A DNA stretch of 64,000 nt from [Phialemoniopsis] sp. UDSM-2020 (lineage: Eukaryota > Ascomycota > Sordariomycetes > Thyridiales > Thyridiaceae): assembly GCA_018873225.1 (NCBI GenBank), contig JAEILZ010000004.1, positions 1,550,001-1,614,000 of the forward strand, written 5' to 3'. The notes under the pieces were generated by a model that did not search any database, was not told the DNA's origin, and saw only the letters and a program-made list of their open reading frames with translations. Below, piece after piece: positions 22,323 to 35,106 of this stretch (position 1 is the stretch's first letter; each line of letters opens with the position of its first letter). A program made the translations under genes and the position numbers.

Positions 22323-24340
22323 ATGGAGGGAATCTTTCTTGTACCCCCGGACAGGGGCGCCTTGATTGGCAGAGCTCTCTGGAAGGTGAGTTATCAAATC
22401 CTCTTCAAACCGTCCAATACTTCCGTTGTCTCGGCCGTGATAGCTAACTCGTTGCGCAAAAGCCACGCTTTGTCACTGTTGGTGCTCCCCAGAGAGAGCC
22501 CCCGCATAGCCAGTCCAATCGCATACATGCCAGCCGCTCCTCAACTCCCAAAGGCCAGCAGGTCACAGACCCAGACGCTGTGTACCTATCTGTGTACAAG
22601 AGCAGTGTATGTTGGTGTTGACAAGAGTCTAATCCTGCCCGCTACGCGGCCGTTGACTGGTATCATGGGACTAATGACTTTTTTTTCTAGAGCGATTACG
22701 AGCCTGCTCAACAACATGCTATCGGCTCCATCACGGATTGTCAAATACAGTTGCTGTCGCACCGCAAACAGGGTCCGCCTCAAGCAACTCTTGTAATCAG
22801 TATTTCACCCGATCCTGCCACGGACAAACTGCGCAAGAGACGCTCAAGCAGGACCGCCGGCTTGACAAGCACAAAGGAGACAAGCCCCACGACTTTGATG
22901 TTCCGTCAGGGCGACCCGGACGGTCCCACGCTTCGGGAGTTTTTGCATTACCTCCAGACAGTCATACGCCAGGCGCCGCCCACAATGCCCATGAGCCCCA
23001 TCACCCCAGCATCTCCCACCTTCATCAATCCCTTTTCTCCTCGTTCGAGGGATGCTTCCGACTACCAGCGACCCGGCAGCGGCAGCGCGGCCGGCCCCTC
23101 AGCGCTCAGTCACAAGAGTTCAAATCATACAGGCTCTAGCAAAGACAGGGAAAGGCCCGTTACGTTCTCCGAGTCTCAAAGTCTTAGGTCAAGGCGGAGT
23201 GATATATCTCACGCGAGCTCCATGAACCCGTCGCATCCCGGGTTCACTATTCAGCCTCAACCATATGGGAGGGCCTATCCAGCTGATTTGCCATCGCCCG
23301 CCACTACCGTAGGCGAGTATCAGGGCGAGTTCATCGAAGGCTGGACATCGGCGCAGGGTAGGTCTTCTGTAGTGAGCTCACCAGTCAGGGGCCGCGATAG
23401 CATCGATACCCAACCTTCTGCGCCACCCCGTTCCATCGTGGACTCAAGCTCACCGCCAGGCCCACGAGAGACGATCCTCGATCGAGCTTTCCAACTGCGG
23501 TGCATTCCTGGATCTGAGCGTCAGATCCCTGGGGAGGAAAAACTCAGTTCTTTAGCACGCTTCGATGCCTTGATGCGCGAAGTTGACCAGAGGCAACCCA
23601 GGCCCAAGCCTAAGTCCGTCATGTCCAACAACGATCCTGGCATGAAGAGCGCCTGGGATCTGGATGAAGAAGAATCAGACTCGGATGACAGCGCCATACC
23701 AGAGGAGAATGAGGACGGCGACGAGGAGCTGGCCAGCGAGCACGACATCGACGGTGCTGTATATATGCCAGCCTCTGCGCAGCGAGCGCTCTTCTTCATT
23801 ACTAGCCGCCACGAGCCGCAACCGGCCAGATCACAGAGCTCCAGATCGCCAATCACTTATGATGCCGAGACTCTAAGGACACTAAACAGTGGGTATCCTC
23901 ATCCCAGGCCGCAGACCGGTTACGCCAGAAGCAGACCAGGCATGGCTCAACGAACCCACAGTCAACCCCAGCTAGCGAGCAACACGGCGGCAAAGCTATC
24001 GTTGCTTGACATTCCATCCTCCTCCATCCCGTCCAAGACGCCCGAGGAGCAGACTGCCACGCGAGGCAGTGTCGAAAAGCGAGTGTCGAACTCGAGTACG
24101 GTGCGGCTGAGCTTCACCGACTTTACGCGGCGACTTAGCAGTACCAGCAGCCTCCTGCTGGTGCAGACTAATAACAGCGGCGGCAGCAGCCGTGGCAGCA
24201 GCAGCGAGGTCGACTTGCATCAGGCTACAGTGAAGGGCAACTTGAATCCACGAGGCGCACCTCCGCCGCCTGTTGATAGGGATCGCTGCGGTTGGCGAGG
24301 CAGCGTCGGCGTTCTCGGCCCCGAAGGCGGCTTCCTCTGA
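22323..24340 (+). CDS. Fungal protein with PH-like N-terminus and long disordered tail, function unknown
   Basis: Exons 22323-22385, 22463-22606 and 22691-24340 give 618 residues; donors GTGAGT and GTATGT, acceptors AAAAG and TTCTAG, branch-like GCTAACT and ACTAATG, all phases agree. The first 150 or so residues have the pattern of a pleckstrin-homology fold: LWKPRFVTVG, YLSVYKS, SITDCQIQLLSHRKQG, TLVISISPDPATDKL, TLMFRQ and a final helix LREFLHYLQTVI. The rest is serine/proline-rich and apparently disordered, with an acidic stretch (DLDEEESDSDDSAIPEENEDGD) and a Gly/Ser-rich region near the end. I do not know a named homologue. The PH reading is an inference from the strand/helix pattern; if right, it would bind a membrane lipid or a partner at a membrane. 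Confidence 0.75.
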
Positions 24341-26281
24341 AAACACTCCGTGGAACGGGGGTCAGCATTATTTCTTGAAGCGCACACATTCGGCATATTT
24401 CCCATCTCATCTGCATTATCTCTCGATACCTTGAACAGCATCCAACGGCGCAACCACTGATTTTCACCGTCCGAACGCAATATCTTTATAACTTTCAGCA
24501 TGGACTTTCCGTTCACTGCATGACCTAATCGCACGGCCCTATACTGGGCAACAATCGCAACAATATGTCACGACGATCATGAAGAAAGAGAATTATCGAG
24601 ATGATTTATCTCGAGGGGACGGGTTTCTGTTGGGCATACTGTCGGTTTATCGCTGCAAAAAGCATGCTCCGTCACGACCTTTTTACAGATCTGCATTGCG
24701 CTGTCTGTTCAAAAGTTTCATTTTTGATTGTGGAGCAATTTGAAGGATGACGAGACAGCCCGGGATTTGAGAAGATGGGACAATGATAACCAGTTGAAAC
24801 GAGCACGATGAGAACGCCCGAGTGTGCGCCACAAATGCTCCATGAGCCACACCGGGATTGCACAAAACCTTGTAATGAATTTCTTTTACTTCGCTGTAAT
24901 TATTCACGAAACACCTCATTTGTCAGAGAAGAGAGGCTATGGCTCGAAATGAAACACCCAAATGAATTCTATTGAGCACAATGAGGTGGACCAATGCAGG
25001 ATTTGTCAAAGCCTCCAGGGCTGTCAAAAGGTTGACATGGTGAAAGAGCAACACAAGGTGCCCAAGTACCCTAATTGGTGAATTTGGTAAACTCAATGCG
25101 ATTTCTGCTTAGTGCATGTGAAATGCCGTCTCTTCAAACCTGGCTTATTTAGTCGCCCCCAATAAGACCAGCATTCGTAAAGCTTCTTGTTCTGGCAGAG
25201 CATCTGATGCAAAGGGTCTGGTACTTGTGGATAACTGATATCATGCTGCTTGCTTATCTTTACCAGCCGATCCCCCCTTCCATGTCTCAACCAGGTTGTG
25301 CGTACAGAGCTACGTACCGAGGTAGGTAGGTAGCTTTGAGCACTTCCCGGTTTGACCTAATGATCCAGGCAATTCCACAGTCTTCGCGTTTAGCCAATCT
25401 TGAAGCCCTTGCCTGGTCTTGAAAGCACGGCGGCCGGCAATCAGTGAGTTGCATCAACCCGTGGTGACCGAGTGGTGATGTTTCGTCTCAGAACCGGGGA
25501 TGCACTAACTAATGAGATAAAACATGCCGGGGCCACCAATCAAGCCTGTCCTGTGCTAAGGGCAAGATTGCCTAACCTGATTACTCCGCACGCTACTTTA
25601 GCAGGAGACGATAAAGCTGCGTCCGGGGTGTGTAGGGATTCATGTCTGTCCATCTGCAACAATGGTCTTTGTACCCGAAAATATTAGCCACCGATGGCCA
25701 CGAGAGCAAGAGTGATGACCAGTTGTGTGGTTACCAGGCCTCAGCTAGTGAAACAATCCGGTATCGTAGTTGCCCAAGTGTATCGAGAGGCTGGATATTG
25801 GAAACGGAACGCAGGTACTTAATCAAGCTGGAACTTCCGTCAGGCACTGTGACCACTGTGGGCCGCTGTAAGGTGCCACCTGATCACCACCTCCAGTAGT
25901 ATCATTAGTAGGAGGGACAAGCGCTGGCTGGCTCAACTGGCTGCTGACACACCGCATTCGTTATACCTTTCCCCATTGCTTGTGCTGCCAGCTCCGACCA
26001 TCCCATCAATCCATTTCCCAAAGACGACATCTGACTCGAAACACAAGACATCTTACAACTCTTTCTGCCCCCTCTTCACGACCGAACACTACAAGACTAC
26101 GGCGTATCAATATATAGCCTCTGGGAGGGTGCCTGGCCCCTGCGTTTTTGTTATAGTTTAGCCGACACACATGGTGTCAGTGGCCTAGGCATATTGGGCG
26201 GATGACGGCATACTCTTGATCCGCCCCTTCACGAGCTCGGTGCTGCTTCTTAGCTTCGCCTCTCTCATGACTTGACCGGGC
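24341..26281. other. Gene-free stretch upstream of GID7
   Basis: No gene recognised. A GGTAGGTAGGTA repeat lies at 25321-25332, partly complementary to the GCTACGTACC just before it. The last few hundred bases probably contain the GID7 promoter and leader. Confidence 0.5.
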
Positions 26282-26773
26282 GTGCCACATATCACAAATC
26301 CAAACACACGACATCCTGCGGCGCACTGCTTCGGCCTCTGGAGCCGTTTTGAGCATCTGCGGTATCTGCGGGACGCTGCATCCCGCAGCAAACAAGACGA
26401 GGTGGCAGACGAAACTCCCCAGCCGCCGCTCCCCATCAACCCATCCACCTCCGACGACCCATTCACCACGCAATCCCTCGACCCTTCTTCCAACACAGTC
26501 TACTCAGCACAACACAACGCATTACCTTCAGGTTCTGAACAGGACCGAACAGCACAAATACAGAATTTAAACCAGACTGCGAGCAGTCTTTCCGCGGCAA
26601 CGGACCCGACAAGCCCTCCACGTCCTGCACCGCGACAAGTTCTTGGCCGGAGACAACGCCCGACCGCCGACGAAGAGGAGGATAACGAGCCGGTAGGAGA
26701 ATCTGCAGCTTCTTCTGCAGCTCAGGGCTCTCATCGTAGCACTAGACGGCGTCCCAAGCGTAGACGGGCCGAA

Positions 26774-28877
26774 ATGTTGGGCGACGGCGATGGAGAAGCA
26801 GGTTCAAACGGAGCTTCACAGGCGGTGTCGAACGGAACTCGTGCCCAGGCCCACCCCTTCGCGGCCTCAACTAACGGTACTCACAAGGCTGCATTAACCG
26901 CGTCTTTGAATGGCTCGTCACAGAATGGCAAGAGCGTAGCAGGACGGCCCGCCACTACAGCATTTGGTCATGATAGGGAGGAGGTGACCCGTATACTCAT
27001 CCAGTCTCTATCCGACATGGGCTACCACGAAGCGGCAGCGAGTGTCAGTGAGAAGAGTGGCTTTGCATTAGAAAGCCCGACAGTTGCGGGATTCAGGAAG
27101 GCCGTCCTCGAAGGAGACTGGCCTTCGGCCGAGCAGCTGCTCATCGGCGCTGCGTCTGCGTCAGAGGATAAGAGCGAGCCTGACACTGGTCTTGTTCTTG
27201 CTCCAGGTGCCGATAAGAGCCTTATGCGGTTTTGGTTGAGACAACAGAAGTTTTTGGAGCTACTGGAGCAACGAGACACGGGCCATGCCCTCGGTGTCCT
27301 ACGGAATGAGCTGACACCACTCTATCAAGACACCCAGAAGCTTCATTTCCTCTCGAGCCTCCTCATGTGTCAGTCTGCTGAAGATCTGAAAGCAAAGGCC
27401 GACTGGGATGGAGCTCTTGGACAGTCCCGGCAACTGCTACTTTCTGAACTATCTCGTACGTTTGATCCCGGATATCTCACTCCATCCAGTCAGCAAGTTG
27501 TGAGAGCTAATGCTTCGACAGGGTCTATTTCACCTTCGGTTATGCTTCCAGAGCATCGTCTCGAGGTACTACTGCAGCAGGTCAAAGACCACCAAATAGG
27601 CGTCTGTCTGTTCCACACCAGCGCCAGCTCACCATCACTATACTCTGACCATTATTGCGAGAAATGTGATTTCCCAACTGAAGAATGGCTTGACCTAGAA
27701 GCACACGCTGGCGAAGTCTGGCAGGTGGTCTTCTCCCACGATGGCACACGACTGGCCAGCTGTGGCGGAGATCGCGAGGTCATCATCTGGGATGTGCCGT
27801 CCTTTACAGTCCTGTTCAAGCTGGACGGGCACGAGGGAGGTGTTGGCAATATTTGCTGGAGCCCTGATGACAGCATGCTGGTCTCGTGTGGCCGGGATAG
27901 GTATGCTCGGTTATGGAACATGGCGGTAAGTCGAAAGGAAGCAAGCAGGAGATGTCCGTTGCGGCACGGAAGCGAGGCTAATGATATGCAGGACGGCACT
28001 TTCAAAACTGCATTGCAAAAGTTTGATGAGCCAGTCAGCAGCTGCATCTGGGCTCCGGATGGCCGATCCATCATTGTCGGGTCATTTGATAAGGAACATT
28101 CGCTCTGTCAGTGGGATCTGGACGGCGCCAAAATCTATACGTGGACCAAGAAGCACAGGACCGAGGACTTGACTGTCTCTCCAGATGGTCGTTGGCTGGT
28201 AGCTATGGATGACCAAAACACACTTCACATCTACAATTTCGTCACGCGGGAGCTCGAGTACGAGATGGACTTCAAATCTCGGCCTACGTCGGTCAGCATC
28301 AGCCAAGATTCGAGATTCCTCCTCGTCAATAAGACAGACGGTGAGCTCCAGCTCCATAACCTAGGGTTTCGGGGCAATCCAGTTAGGAAGTACATTGGCG
28401 CGACAGGCGGACAGTACCTGATCCGAAGTTCCTTTGGCGGTGCCAATGAGAGTTTCGTTATTAGTGGAAGTGAAGGTTGGTTGATCCATCACCCCCATAC
28501 TATGCTGTCTCTCTTGAAGGACTATCGCTGACTGGCACGGTCTTGAAGATGGGAAGCTTTTCGTATGGCACAAGAACTCGGGGATCTTGGTCCACAAAGC
28601 CCAGGCCCATCAACCTAGGTGCAATGCGGTGAGCTGGAATCCGACAGATCCGTGCATGTTTGCAACGTGTGGCGATGATTGCATGATCAAGATGTAAGTC
28701 AATTCAGGGTGTGGTTTTGGGCAGTTTTTGGAATCACATCACACATGCTAACTCTGATGAATTCGCAGCTGGTCCAACAGAGCCCGATTAAGACAAAGGA
28801 CGGCAGGGAGGCCACAAGCCTCCAACGGGAGCGGCCGTGTGTCTAACGGCAGCCGGCTTGACGCCTTGGACACTTAG
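26774..28877 (+). CDS. GID7: GID/CTLH E3 ligase subunit Gid7 (WDR26-like)
   Basis: Exons 26774-27925, 27992-28475, 28549-28693 and 28769-28877 give 629 residues from the first in-frame ATG. Gid7/WDR26 is a LisH-CTLH-WD40 subunit of the GID ubiquitin ligase, which in yeast degrades gluconeogenic enzymes. The LisH/CTLH part starts at EEVTRILIQSLSDMGYHEAA and FRKAVLEGDWPSAEQLL. WD40 repeats follow (HAGEVWQVVFSHDGTRLASC, HEGGVGNICWSPDDSMLVSC, and near the end HQPRCNAVSWNPTDPCMFAT then DDCMIKIWSN). The first intron is 66 bases and in frame. The second uses a weaker GTTGGT donor, but splicing is needed to restore GSED-GKLFVWHK. The frame is open upstream to 26276 and reads like the usual basic, disordered N-terminus (STRRRPKRRRAE), yet has no ATG there, so the true start is uncertain. 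Confidence 0.88.
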
Positions 28878-30022
28878 GGGTTCCGTCCCAAGGCGCGTCT
28901 CGCGTTTGCAGTGGACGAGTGTTGTGTGGTATCTCGGGGTCTGAGCATGAGGTCAGACGAGGAGAGCCGAGGTGAGATACCCGCGGGCTGAGGAGATTGC
29001 AGGTCCGCCATTCAGCGATATTTGATACAACGAGGACTTGACCTCTGGTGGTAGACAAGTGGAGATGGATCGCCTGCGGCCGCTTTGCCGTTTGCAATGC
29101 TGTGTGTAATATCTATCTAGCTGGTCACTGGCAATCATATAGGCTCCTCCTAGAAGGTGGGGAAGACAGGCACAGCCGAACAAAGCGTGCTTAACTACCT
29201 GTATCTTAGCGTTTGAAAGAGAGAGAGTAGAATACCAAACTCCCAGCATTGAGCATTGAACATTAATCACACGGATTTATCTGGTCGTCGCAAATCTTAT
29301 GAGTAGAAGGCCGCGTATTCTGGTGGTGACGTGGCTTTACACTGCTCCATGTATATAACTAGTGCCAGCATGTAAAGTTAAGTAGGCAGCAGAATAACAG
29401 GATAATGGTGATGTTTGGGCTAGTGAGTTGCTTTGGGTGGAGATGCATAACGGCTGGGGACGAGTCAATCACGTGTGACAGCATCGAATCAAGTCGAAAT
29501 GTTGATGGCCTTGTGTGGCGGGCGCTGTGGCGTTCTGGTAGATCATGCCCCCCCATACTGGACCACCCCAGGGCAATACGTAACGTCTGCCAGCTCCCTC
29601 GAGTGTGATTTCAGGTGGTCCCCGCCGCGCTTGTGAATGCTGGGAGAGCCCAAAATAATCGGCCTTGTCCTCCAGCCTGGATCGTCCACGCACGAACCCC
29701 CCCTGAACATCTGAATCTCCAACTCACAAAAAAAGAAGCCAACGTACGTAAACATACTCGACGCCTCTTCCCCCTTCTTCGACGCAAACCCAAACAACGG
29801 TGTACGCACAGCACAAAAACAGGCTACCTTACTGACAAGAATCCACCCCGCGACTCTTAGTCTCATCGGGCGGCCTCGAACCCAACAAAACACCGCTATC
29901 TGTCTCGACCTTCCTCGAGTCCCAGATCCTCGCCCAGCTCAGGCATCGGTCGATAGACTTCACTTTTACCACCTGCGAAGAGCCAAAACCAACCCTACAT
30001 CTGCCTCTGCACGACTGTGAAT
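28878..30022. other. Gene-free stretch upstream of VPS1
   Basis: Holds the GID7 3' flank and VPS1 promoter. The last 300 bases are C/T-rich on the plus strand. No gene recognised. Confidence 0.5.
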
Positions 30023-32504
30023 ATGTCCGCGAGCTTGGCCACGCCCGGGGGCATCTCGGATCCGGCGCTGATCCAGTACGTTACTGACTTTCCTACCGGC
30101 CCCGAGTCTAGAATGCGATAAGGGAACGCGAAGGATATGGCATAGCTAACGCAATCTCTTTACTCTGTAGGCTCGTAAACAAGCTCCAGGATGTTTTCGT
30201 TACCATCAACGTCAACAACCCCATCGATCTCCCCCAAATAGTCGTCGTGGGCAGCCAGTCCAGCGGTAAGAGTTCGGTGCTGGAGAACATCGTCGGCAGA
30301 GATTTGTACGTTGCCTCTCACGCATGCCCTCCGGCTATTCTCGGCCGTTTAAGCGCATACTGACCTAGGGCTTCTTCTACTCAGCCTGCCTCGTGGCTCC
30401 GGTATCGTTACTCGACGACCCCTTGTCCTCCAGCTCATCAACCGGGAAGCCCAGGCGCAAACGAACGGCGTTAAGGACGAAGTTGCTAACGGCACCACCG
30501 ACAAGAACGCCAACGCGGACGAATGGGGCGAGTTCCTCCACATCCCCGGCCAGAAGTTCTACGACTTCAACAAGATCCGCGATGAGATCAGCAGAGAGAC
30601 CGAGGCCAAGGTCGGTCGCAACGCCGGCATCTCCCCCGCCCCTATCAACCTGAGGGTCTACTCCCCCAACGTCCTCAACCTGACCCTCGTCGATCTCCCC
30701 GGTCTGACCAAGGTCCCTGTCGGCGATCAGCCCCGCGACATCGAGAGGCAGATTCGCGAGATGGTGATGAAGTTCATTCAAAAGTCCAACGCTATCATCC
30801 TGGCTGTCACCGCGGCGAACCAGGATCTGGCCAACTCGGATGGTCTCAAGCTTGCGCGCGAGGTGGACCCCGAGGGGCAGAGGACCATCGGCGTTTTGAC
30901 CAAGATCGATTTGATGGACGATGGAACCGATGTTGTGGATATTCTGGCTGGCCGGATTATTCCCCTACGGCTGGGTTACGTCCCGGTTGTCAACCGCGGT
31001 CAACGAGATATCGACAACAAGAAGGCAATCTCAACTGCTCTTGAGGCGGAAAAGCAGTTCTTCGAGAACCACAAGGCTTACCGGAACAAGAGCTCATACT
31101 GTGGCACGCCCTATCTGGCGCGGAAGCTTAACTTCATCCTCATGATGCACATCAAGCAGACGCTGCCGGATATCAAGGCTCGTATTACCAGCTCACTGCA
31201 AAAGTACAACACTGAGCTCGAGAGCCTTGGTCCCTCCATGCTCGGCAACAGCGGTAACATTGTTCTCAACATCATCACCGAGTTTACCAACGAGTGGCGC
31301 ACAGTGCTTGAGGGCAACAACACGGAGATTTCGAGCGCAGAGCTTTCTGGCGGTGCCAGAATCAGTTTCGTCTTCCACGAGCTATACTCGAACGGTGTCA
31401 AGGCCATCGACCCCTTTGACCTGGTCAAGGATCCTGATATTCGCATGTTCCTGTTCAACTCATCTGGTTCCTCTCCCGCGCTGTTCGTGGGAGCCAACAC
31501 CTTTGAGCTGATTGTCAAGCAACAAATCAAGCGACTGGAGGAGCCCAGTGTCAAGTGTATCTCCCTGGTATATGACGAGCTGGTGCGCATCCTTACGCAG
31601 CTCCTGGGCAAGCAGCAGTACAGGCGGTACCCGCAGCTGAAGGAGAAGATCAACCAGGTGGTCATTTCCTTCTTTAAGAAGGCGATGGACCCTACCAACA
31701 AGCTGGTGCGAGACATGGTATCCATGGAGGCCTGCTACATTAACACGGCGCATCCCGATTTCCTGAACGGTCACCGCGTAAGTTCGAAGTCGCTTCGTGT
31801 TTGAATATGGCTCAGTATACTGACTTGACTCGCAGGCGATGGCGATTGTCAACGAGCGGCATAACCCCTCAAAGCCGGTCCAGGTCGACCCCAAGACCGG
31901 CAAACCCCTGCCCAGCCCCTCGTCGAACCGGGCAGCCTCACCTACGCTCGCCGACACCAACCTGGGAAGCGAAGACAAGGCTGGTTTCTTTGGAAGCTTC
32001 TTCTCTGCCAAGAACAAGAAGAAGGCGGCTGCTATGGAGCCGCCACCGCCGACTCTCAAGGCTCTGGGCACGCCCACAGAGCGGGAGACCATCGAGGTTG
32101 AAGTCATCAGTAAGTGGAATGCTCTCTGTTCTCGTTCTCCCTGGTTTGCTCCAGGAATGTCCCCTGCTGACCACTCGTCATTATCACAGAGCTACTTATC
32201 CAGTCATACTTCAACATCGTCAAGCGAACCATGATCGACATGGTGCCCAAGGCAATCATGTTGAACCTCGTGCAGTAAGTAATTATCGACTCTATGTATG
32301 CGAGACTTATGTATGACTGACACATCAACTTCTAGGTTCACCAAGGATGAGATGCAACGGGAGCTGCTGGAGAACATGTACCAGCAAGACACCCTGGATG
32401 ATCTTCTCAAGGAGAGCGACTACACCATCAGAAGACGGAAGGAGTGCCAGCAGATGGTCGAGGCCCTGTCCAAGGCGGCCGAGGTGGTTGGCCAGGTACA
32501 ATAG
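30023..32504 (+). CDS. VPS1: Dynamin-related GTPase Vps1
   Basis: Exons 30023-30075, 30171-30305, 30385-31777, 31836-32109, 32190-32274 and 32336-32504 give 702 residues, close to yeast Vps1. Vps1 polymerises on membranes in vacuolar sorting, endosome recycling and peroxisome division. The GTPase domain has the P-loop GSQSSGKS (residues 45-52), switch [32 protein letters not shown] (G3) and [11 protein letters not shown] (G4). The middle/stalk region follows, with [12 protein letters not shown] and [15 protein letters not shown]. The Vps1-type insert B ([12 protein letters not shown], then [14 protein letters not shown]) and a GED with [18 protein letters not shown] complete it. There is no PH or proline-rich domain, as expected for this subfamily. 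All splice phases agree. Confidence 0.97.
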
Positions 32505-32838
32505 AGGCCGTAATCGCGAGACTGGATTATATCGTGTGTAAAGCGCAAGGACTCGTTAGATGGGTGGGAGGAGCAGGATGATTTGGTATGGTATGATTGA
32601 ACTGACAAGACGAAATGTTTCTTGTTTTCTTGGAGGGCGTCTGCATATGTCTATTAGAACGAGAAACTTCTGATAATCAATGAACTTCGATACCAATAAT
32701 ACACGAACAACCGGGCTCTCTCCCCCCTTTCCCATTTATCACGGTCCTCCCCTACAGGCAACAGTCACATGTCTGGTTTAAATAATACTAATTTTTATTC
32801 ATTCTAGCTGATGAAACACCTCCTTCGACAATTCGAGC
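32505..32838. other. Convergent VPS1/racemase 3' region
   Basis: A short AT-richer gap between two genes meeting tail to tail; it should contain both polyadenylation zones (AATAAT-like runs near 32690 and 32780). No gene. Confidence 0.55.
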
Positions 32839-34138
32839 TTATAACCTCGATCGATCCCTGAGCACAAGGCCGCCATTGCTCACCTCGTAGTCACGCCCCC
32901 TCGACCAACCAGCCCACTCCTTCAGACGCTCCTCGCCACCCTTGCCGGGGCTCAGCGACGAACCCTCATACCCGCTGCCGGCGATGCCGGGCCCTTGGCC
33001 CTGGCTCACGTCGGTCGCGCCCTGGTGCACGGCCAGGCACGGCGTCTCGCGCAGCGTCACGACGGGCCGCTGGTCGCCCTCCCTCGCGGCGGACCCTTCC
33101 ATCTCGCGGTAGCCCAGCACCGGCGTGCAGCACGCGTCGGTCCCGTCGAACACGGCCTCCCACTCGGCGCGTGTCTTGGCCCGGAACCGCCCCTCGATGA
33201 CGCGCCGCAGCTCGGGCCAGTTGCGCCGGTCCGACCGCCGCGCGTCGTCGGACCACTCCGGGATCTCGAGACCCTTGCACAGCTGCGCGTAGAAATGCGG
33301 CTCCAGCGCGCCGACGGCCATGTAGTTTCCGCTGTCGCGCGTCTCGTACGTGTCGTAGTAGGGGCAGCCCGTGTCGAGCAGGTTCTCGCCCCGCGGCTTG
33401 TCGCCGAGGTGGTTCTTGAGCGCGTACCTAGGAAAGGTGGCGAGGTACGCGCTGCCGTCGACCATGTTGGCCTCGACGACTTGTCCTTTACCCGTGCGCC
33501 CGCGCGCGATGACGGCCATGAGCACGCCCTGGAAGAGCACGGCGCCGCCGCCCGCAAAGTCGCCGAGGATGTTCCAGGGCGGCGTGGGCTTCTCGCCTTT
33601 CCGGCCGAGCAGGCCCAGCGCGCCCGACACGGCGAGGTAGTTGATGTCGTGGCCGGCCATCTTGGCGTATTTCCCGTCGCGGCGGAAGCCCGTCATGCGC
33701 CCGTAGATGAGGCGCGGGTTGTCGGCGCAGAGGACCTCCGGTCCCAGGCCCAGGCGCTCGAGGACGCCCGGGCGGAAGGGGTCGATGACGACGTCGGCCT
33801 TGCGGGCGAGGGTGCGCACGAGGGAGACGCCCGCGGCGTCCTTGAGGTTGACGGCGACCGAGGCCTTGTGCCGCGCGAGCATGTCCTCTGTCGGCTCGGC
33901 GGTGGTGGCGCCGCCGGCGCCGTGGGTCTGGCCGGGGAGGGCGCGGTCGATGCGCAGGACCGAGGCGCCGGCGTCGGCTAGGAGGAGGCCGGCGAAAGGT
34001 CCTTTTTTCGTCTCGTCAGTTGTTGTCCAGATATGGCATATGTAGAGCTTGAGGGTTTTGGAGAGTGGTTTATGTACCTGGTGCCAGACCGGCAAACTCG
34101 AGGACCTTGATCCCCGTGAGGGGAGCTTCTCCGACCAT
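32839..34138 (-). CDS. Alpha-methylacyl-CoA racemase / CaiB-BaiF family CoA enzyme, peroxisomal
   Basis: Exons 34138-34078 and 34001-32839 (minus strand) give 407 residues. The first exon supplies the conserved start MVGEAPLTGIKVLEFAGLAP; the intron has a GTACAT donor. Family III CoA-transferase/racemase features follow: PFAGLLLADAGASVLRID, LKDAAGVSLVRTLARKADVVIDPFRPGVLERLGL (quoted in part), GHDINYLAVSGALGLLG, PPWNILGDFAGGG, and GQVVEANMVDGSAYL. AMACR converts 2R- to 2S-methylacyl-CoA before beta-oxidation. The protein ends in SRL, a standard type-1 peroxisomal targeting tripeptide. The coding sequence is markedly GC-richer than its neighbours, so the opposite strand also stays open for 328 codons. 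Exact substrate cannot be read from the sequence; another CaiB/BaiF activity is possible. Confidence 0.88.
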
Positions 34139-35106
34139 TGTGAGAGCTCTGTGTATAAGTGTGACGGTAGTTGGGTCTGGGAAGATGTGGTCTTCACAAG
34201 CTGCGTTCTCAATAGCAGAGCTTCGCAAAATAACCAGGGAGAGCCAAAAAGATAAAAAGAGAAGTCACATATCAAACAAACATCACATCTATTAAACTAG
34301 CCGACCCCACTGGTCCTGGGGGTTGGTCGTCTTCTCTCCCCCGTGGTCGGTCGGTGCCACGGCTCTTCTCCAAGAGGTTTGTGTGGGGTTTTAGCCTGGG
34401 GAAGCCTAGGGCGGAATTGGATACCCGCGGCGCGAGATGGCAATCATGGTAGCGATGGATCATGAGCTGGGGGCATCTCCAGGTTAGCGCATATGTTAGT
34501 TACAGTCGGGAAGCCGAGGTTGATTTGCTCCACTCGCTGACTAGACAATTCTGACATCGTCCTAGACCTCATCTTCTACAAGTCGTGATGGTCTGATATG
34601 ACTTATTTTGATGTGTGGGTTCGGCATCTTACTCGCCTGTAATTTCAGTGTCACTTTCTATCATTGCTCACTATTCACCACAAGTTCCGGAACTGTTTGT
34701 CTTGTTGAACAATATGGACAATGCCAGCATTCATTACAAAGTTGCCTTAAGCTATTCGTACACATCGTATGAGAGAATGCCAGGCCGCCAAATCCGCAGC
34801 GGCTTCCCCCGTAAATAGATGATGATGCCCTTTGACCGTATAGACCGCAAAAGAACACCTAGCGACCTGTATATGAAGCCAGAAGAAAATTCATCAGATA
34901 ACGCCGCCGACAATGCAATATGAACCGTTCCCTGACCTCGGCCACATACGTCCGTGATAATGCAGGACATGATACCCGGCCGCAGGTCATATGTACTCAC
35001 TCGGCGGAACCCTCGCCGCAACTCCGGGATTTTGGGTCTTCTCCAAAAGCAATACACGAAAAGAACCAAGTACACTCTCGACAAGGCATCGCATGAAACA
35101 GCTCCA
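34139..35106. other. Gene-free stretch between racemase start and CYK3 end
   Basis: Racemase promoter side and CYK3 3' flank, both on the minus strand. No gene or structured element recognised. Confidence 0.5.

Noticed and set aside
28476..28531. GID7 ending at the TGA at 28529
   Set aside because: That reading cuts off the last WD40 repeat; removing an intron with a GTTGGT donor restores GSED-GKLFVW and a normal end.
32995..33981. 328-codon open frame on the plus strand
   Set aside because: It is antisense to the racemase exon and rich in Ala, Arg, Gly and Val, as expected from GC-rich codons read backwards; no motif of its own.
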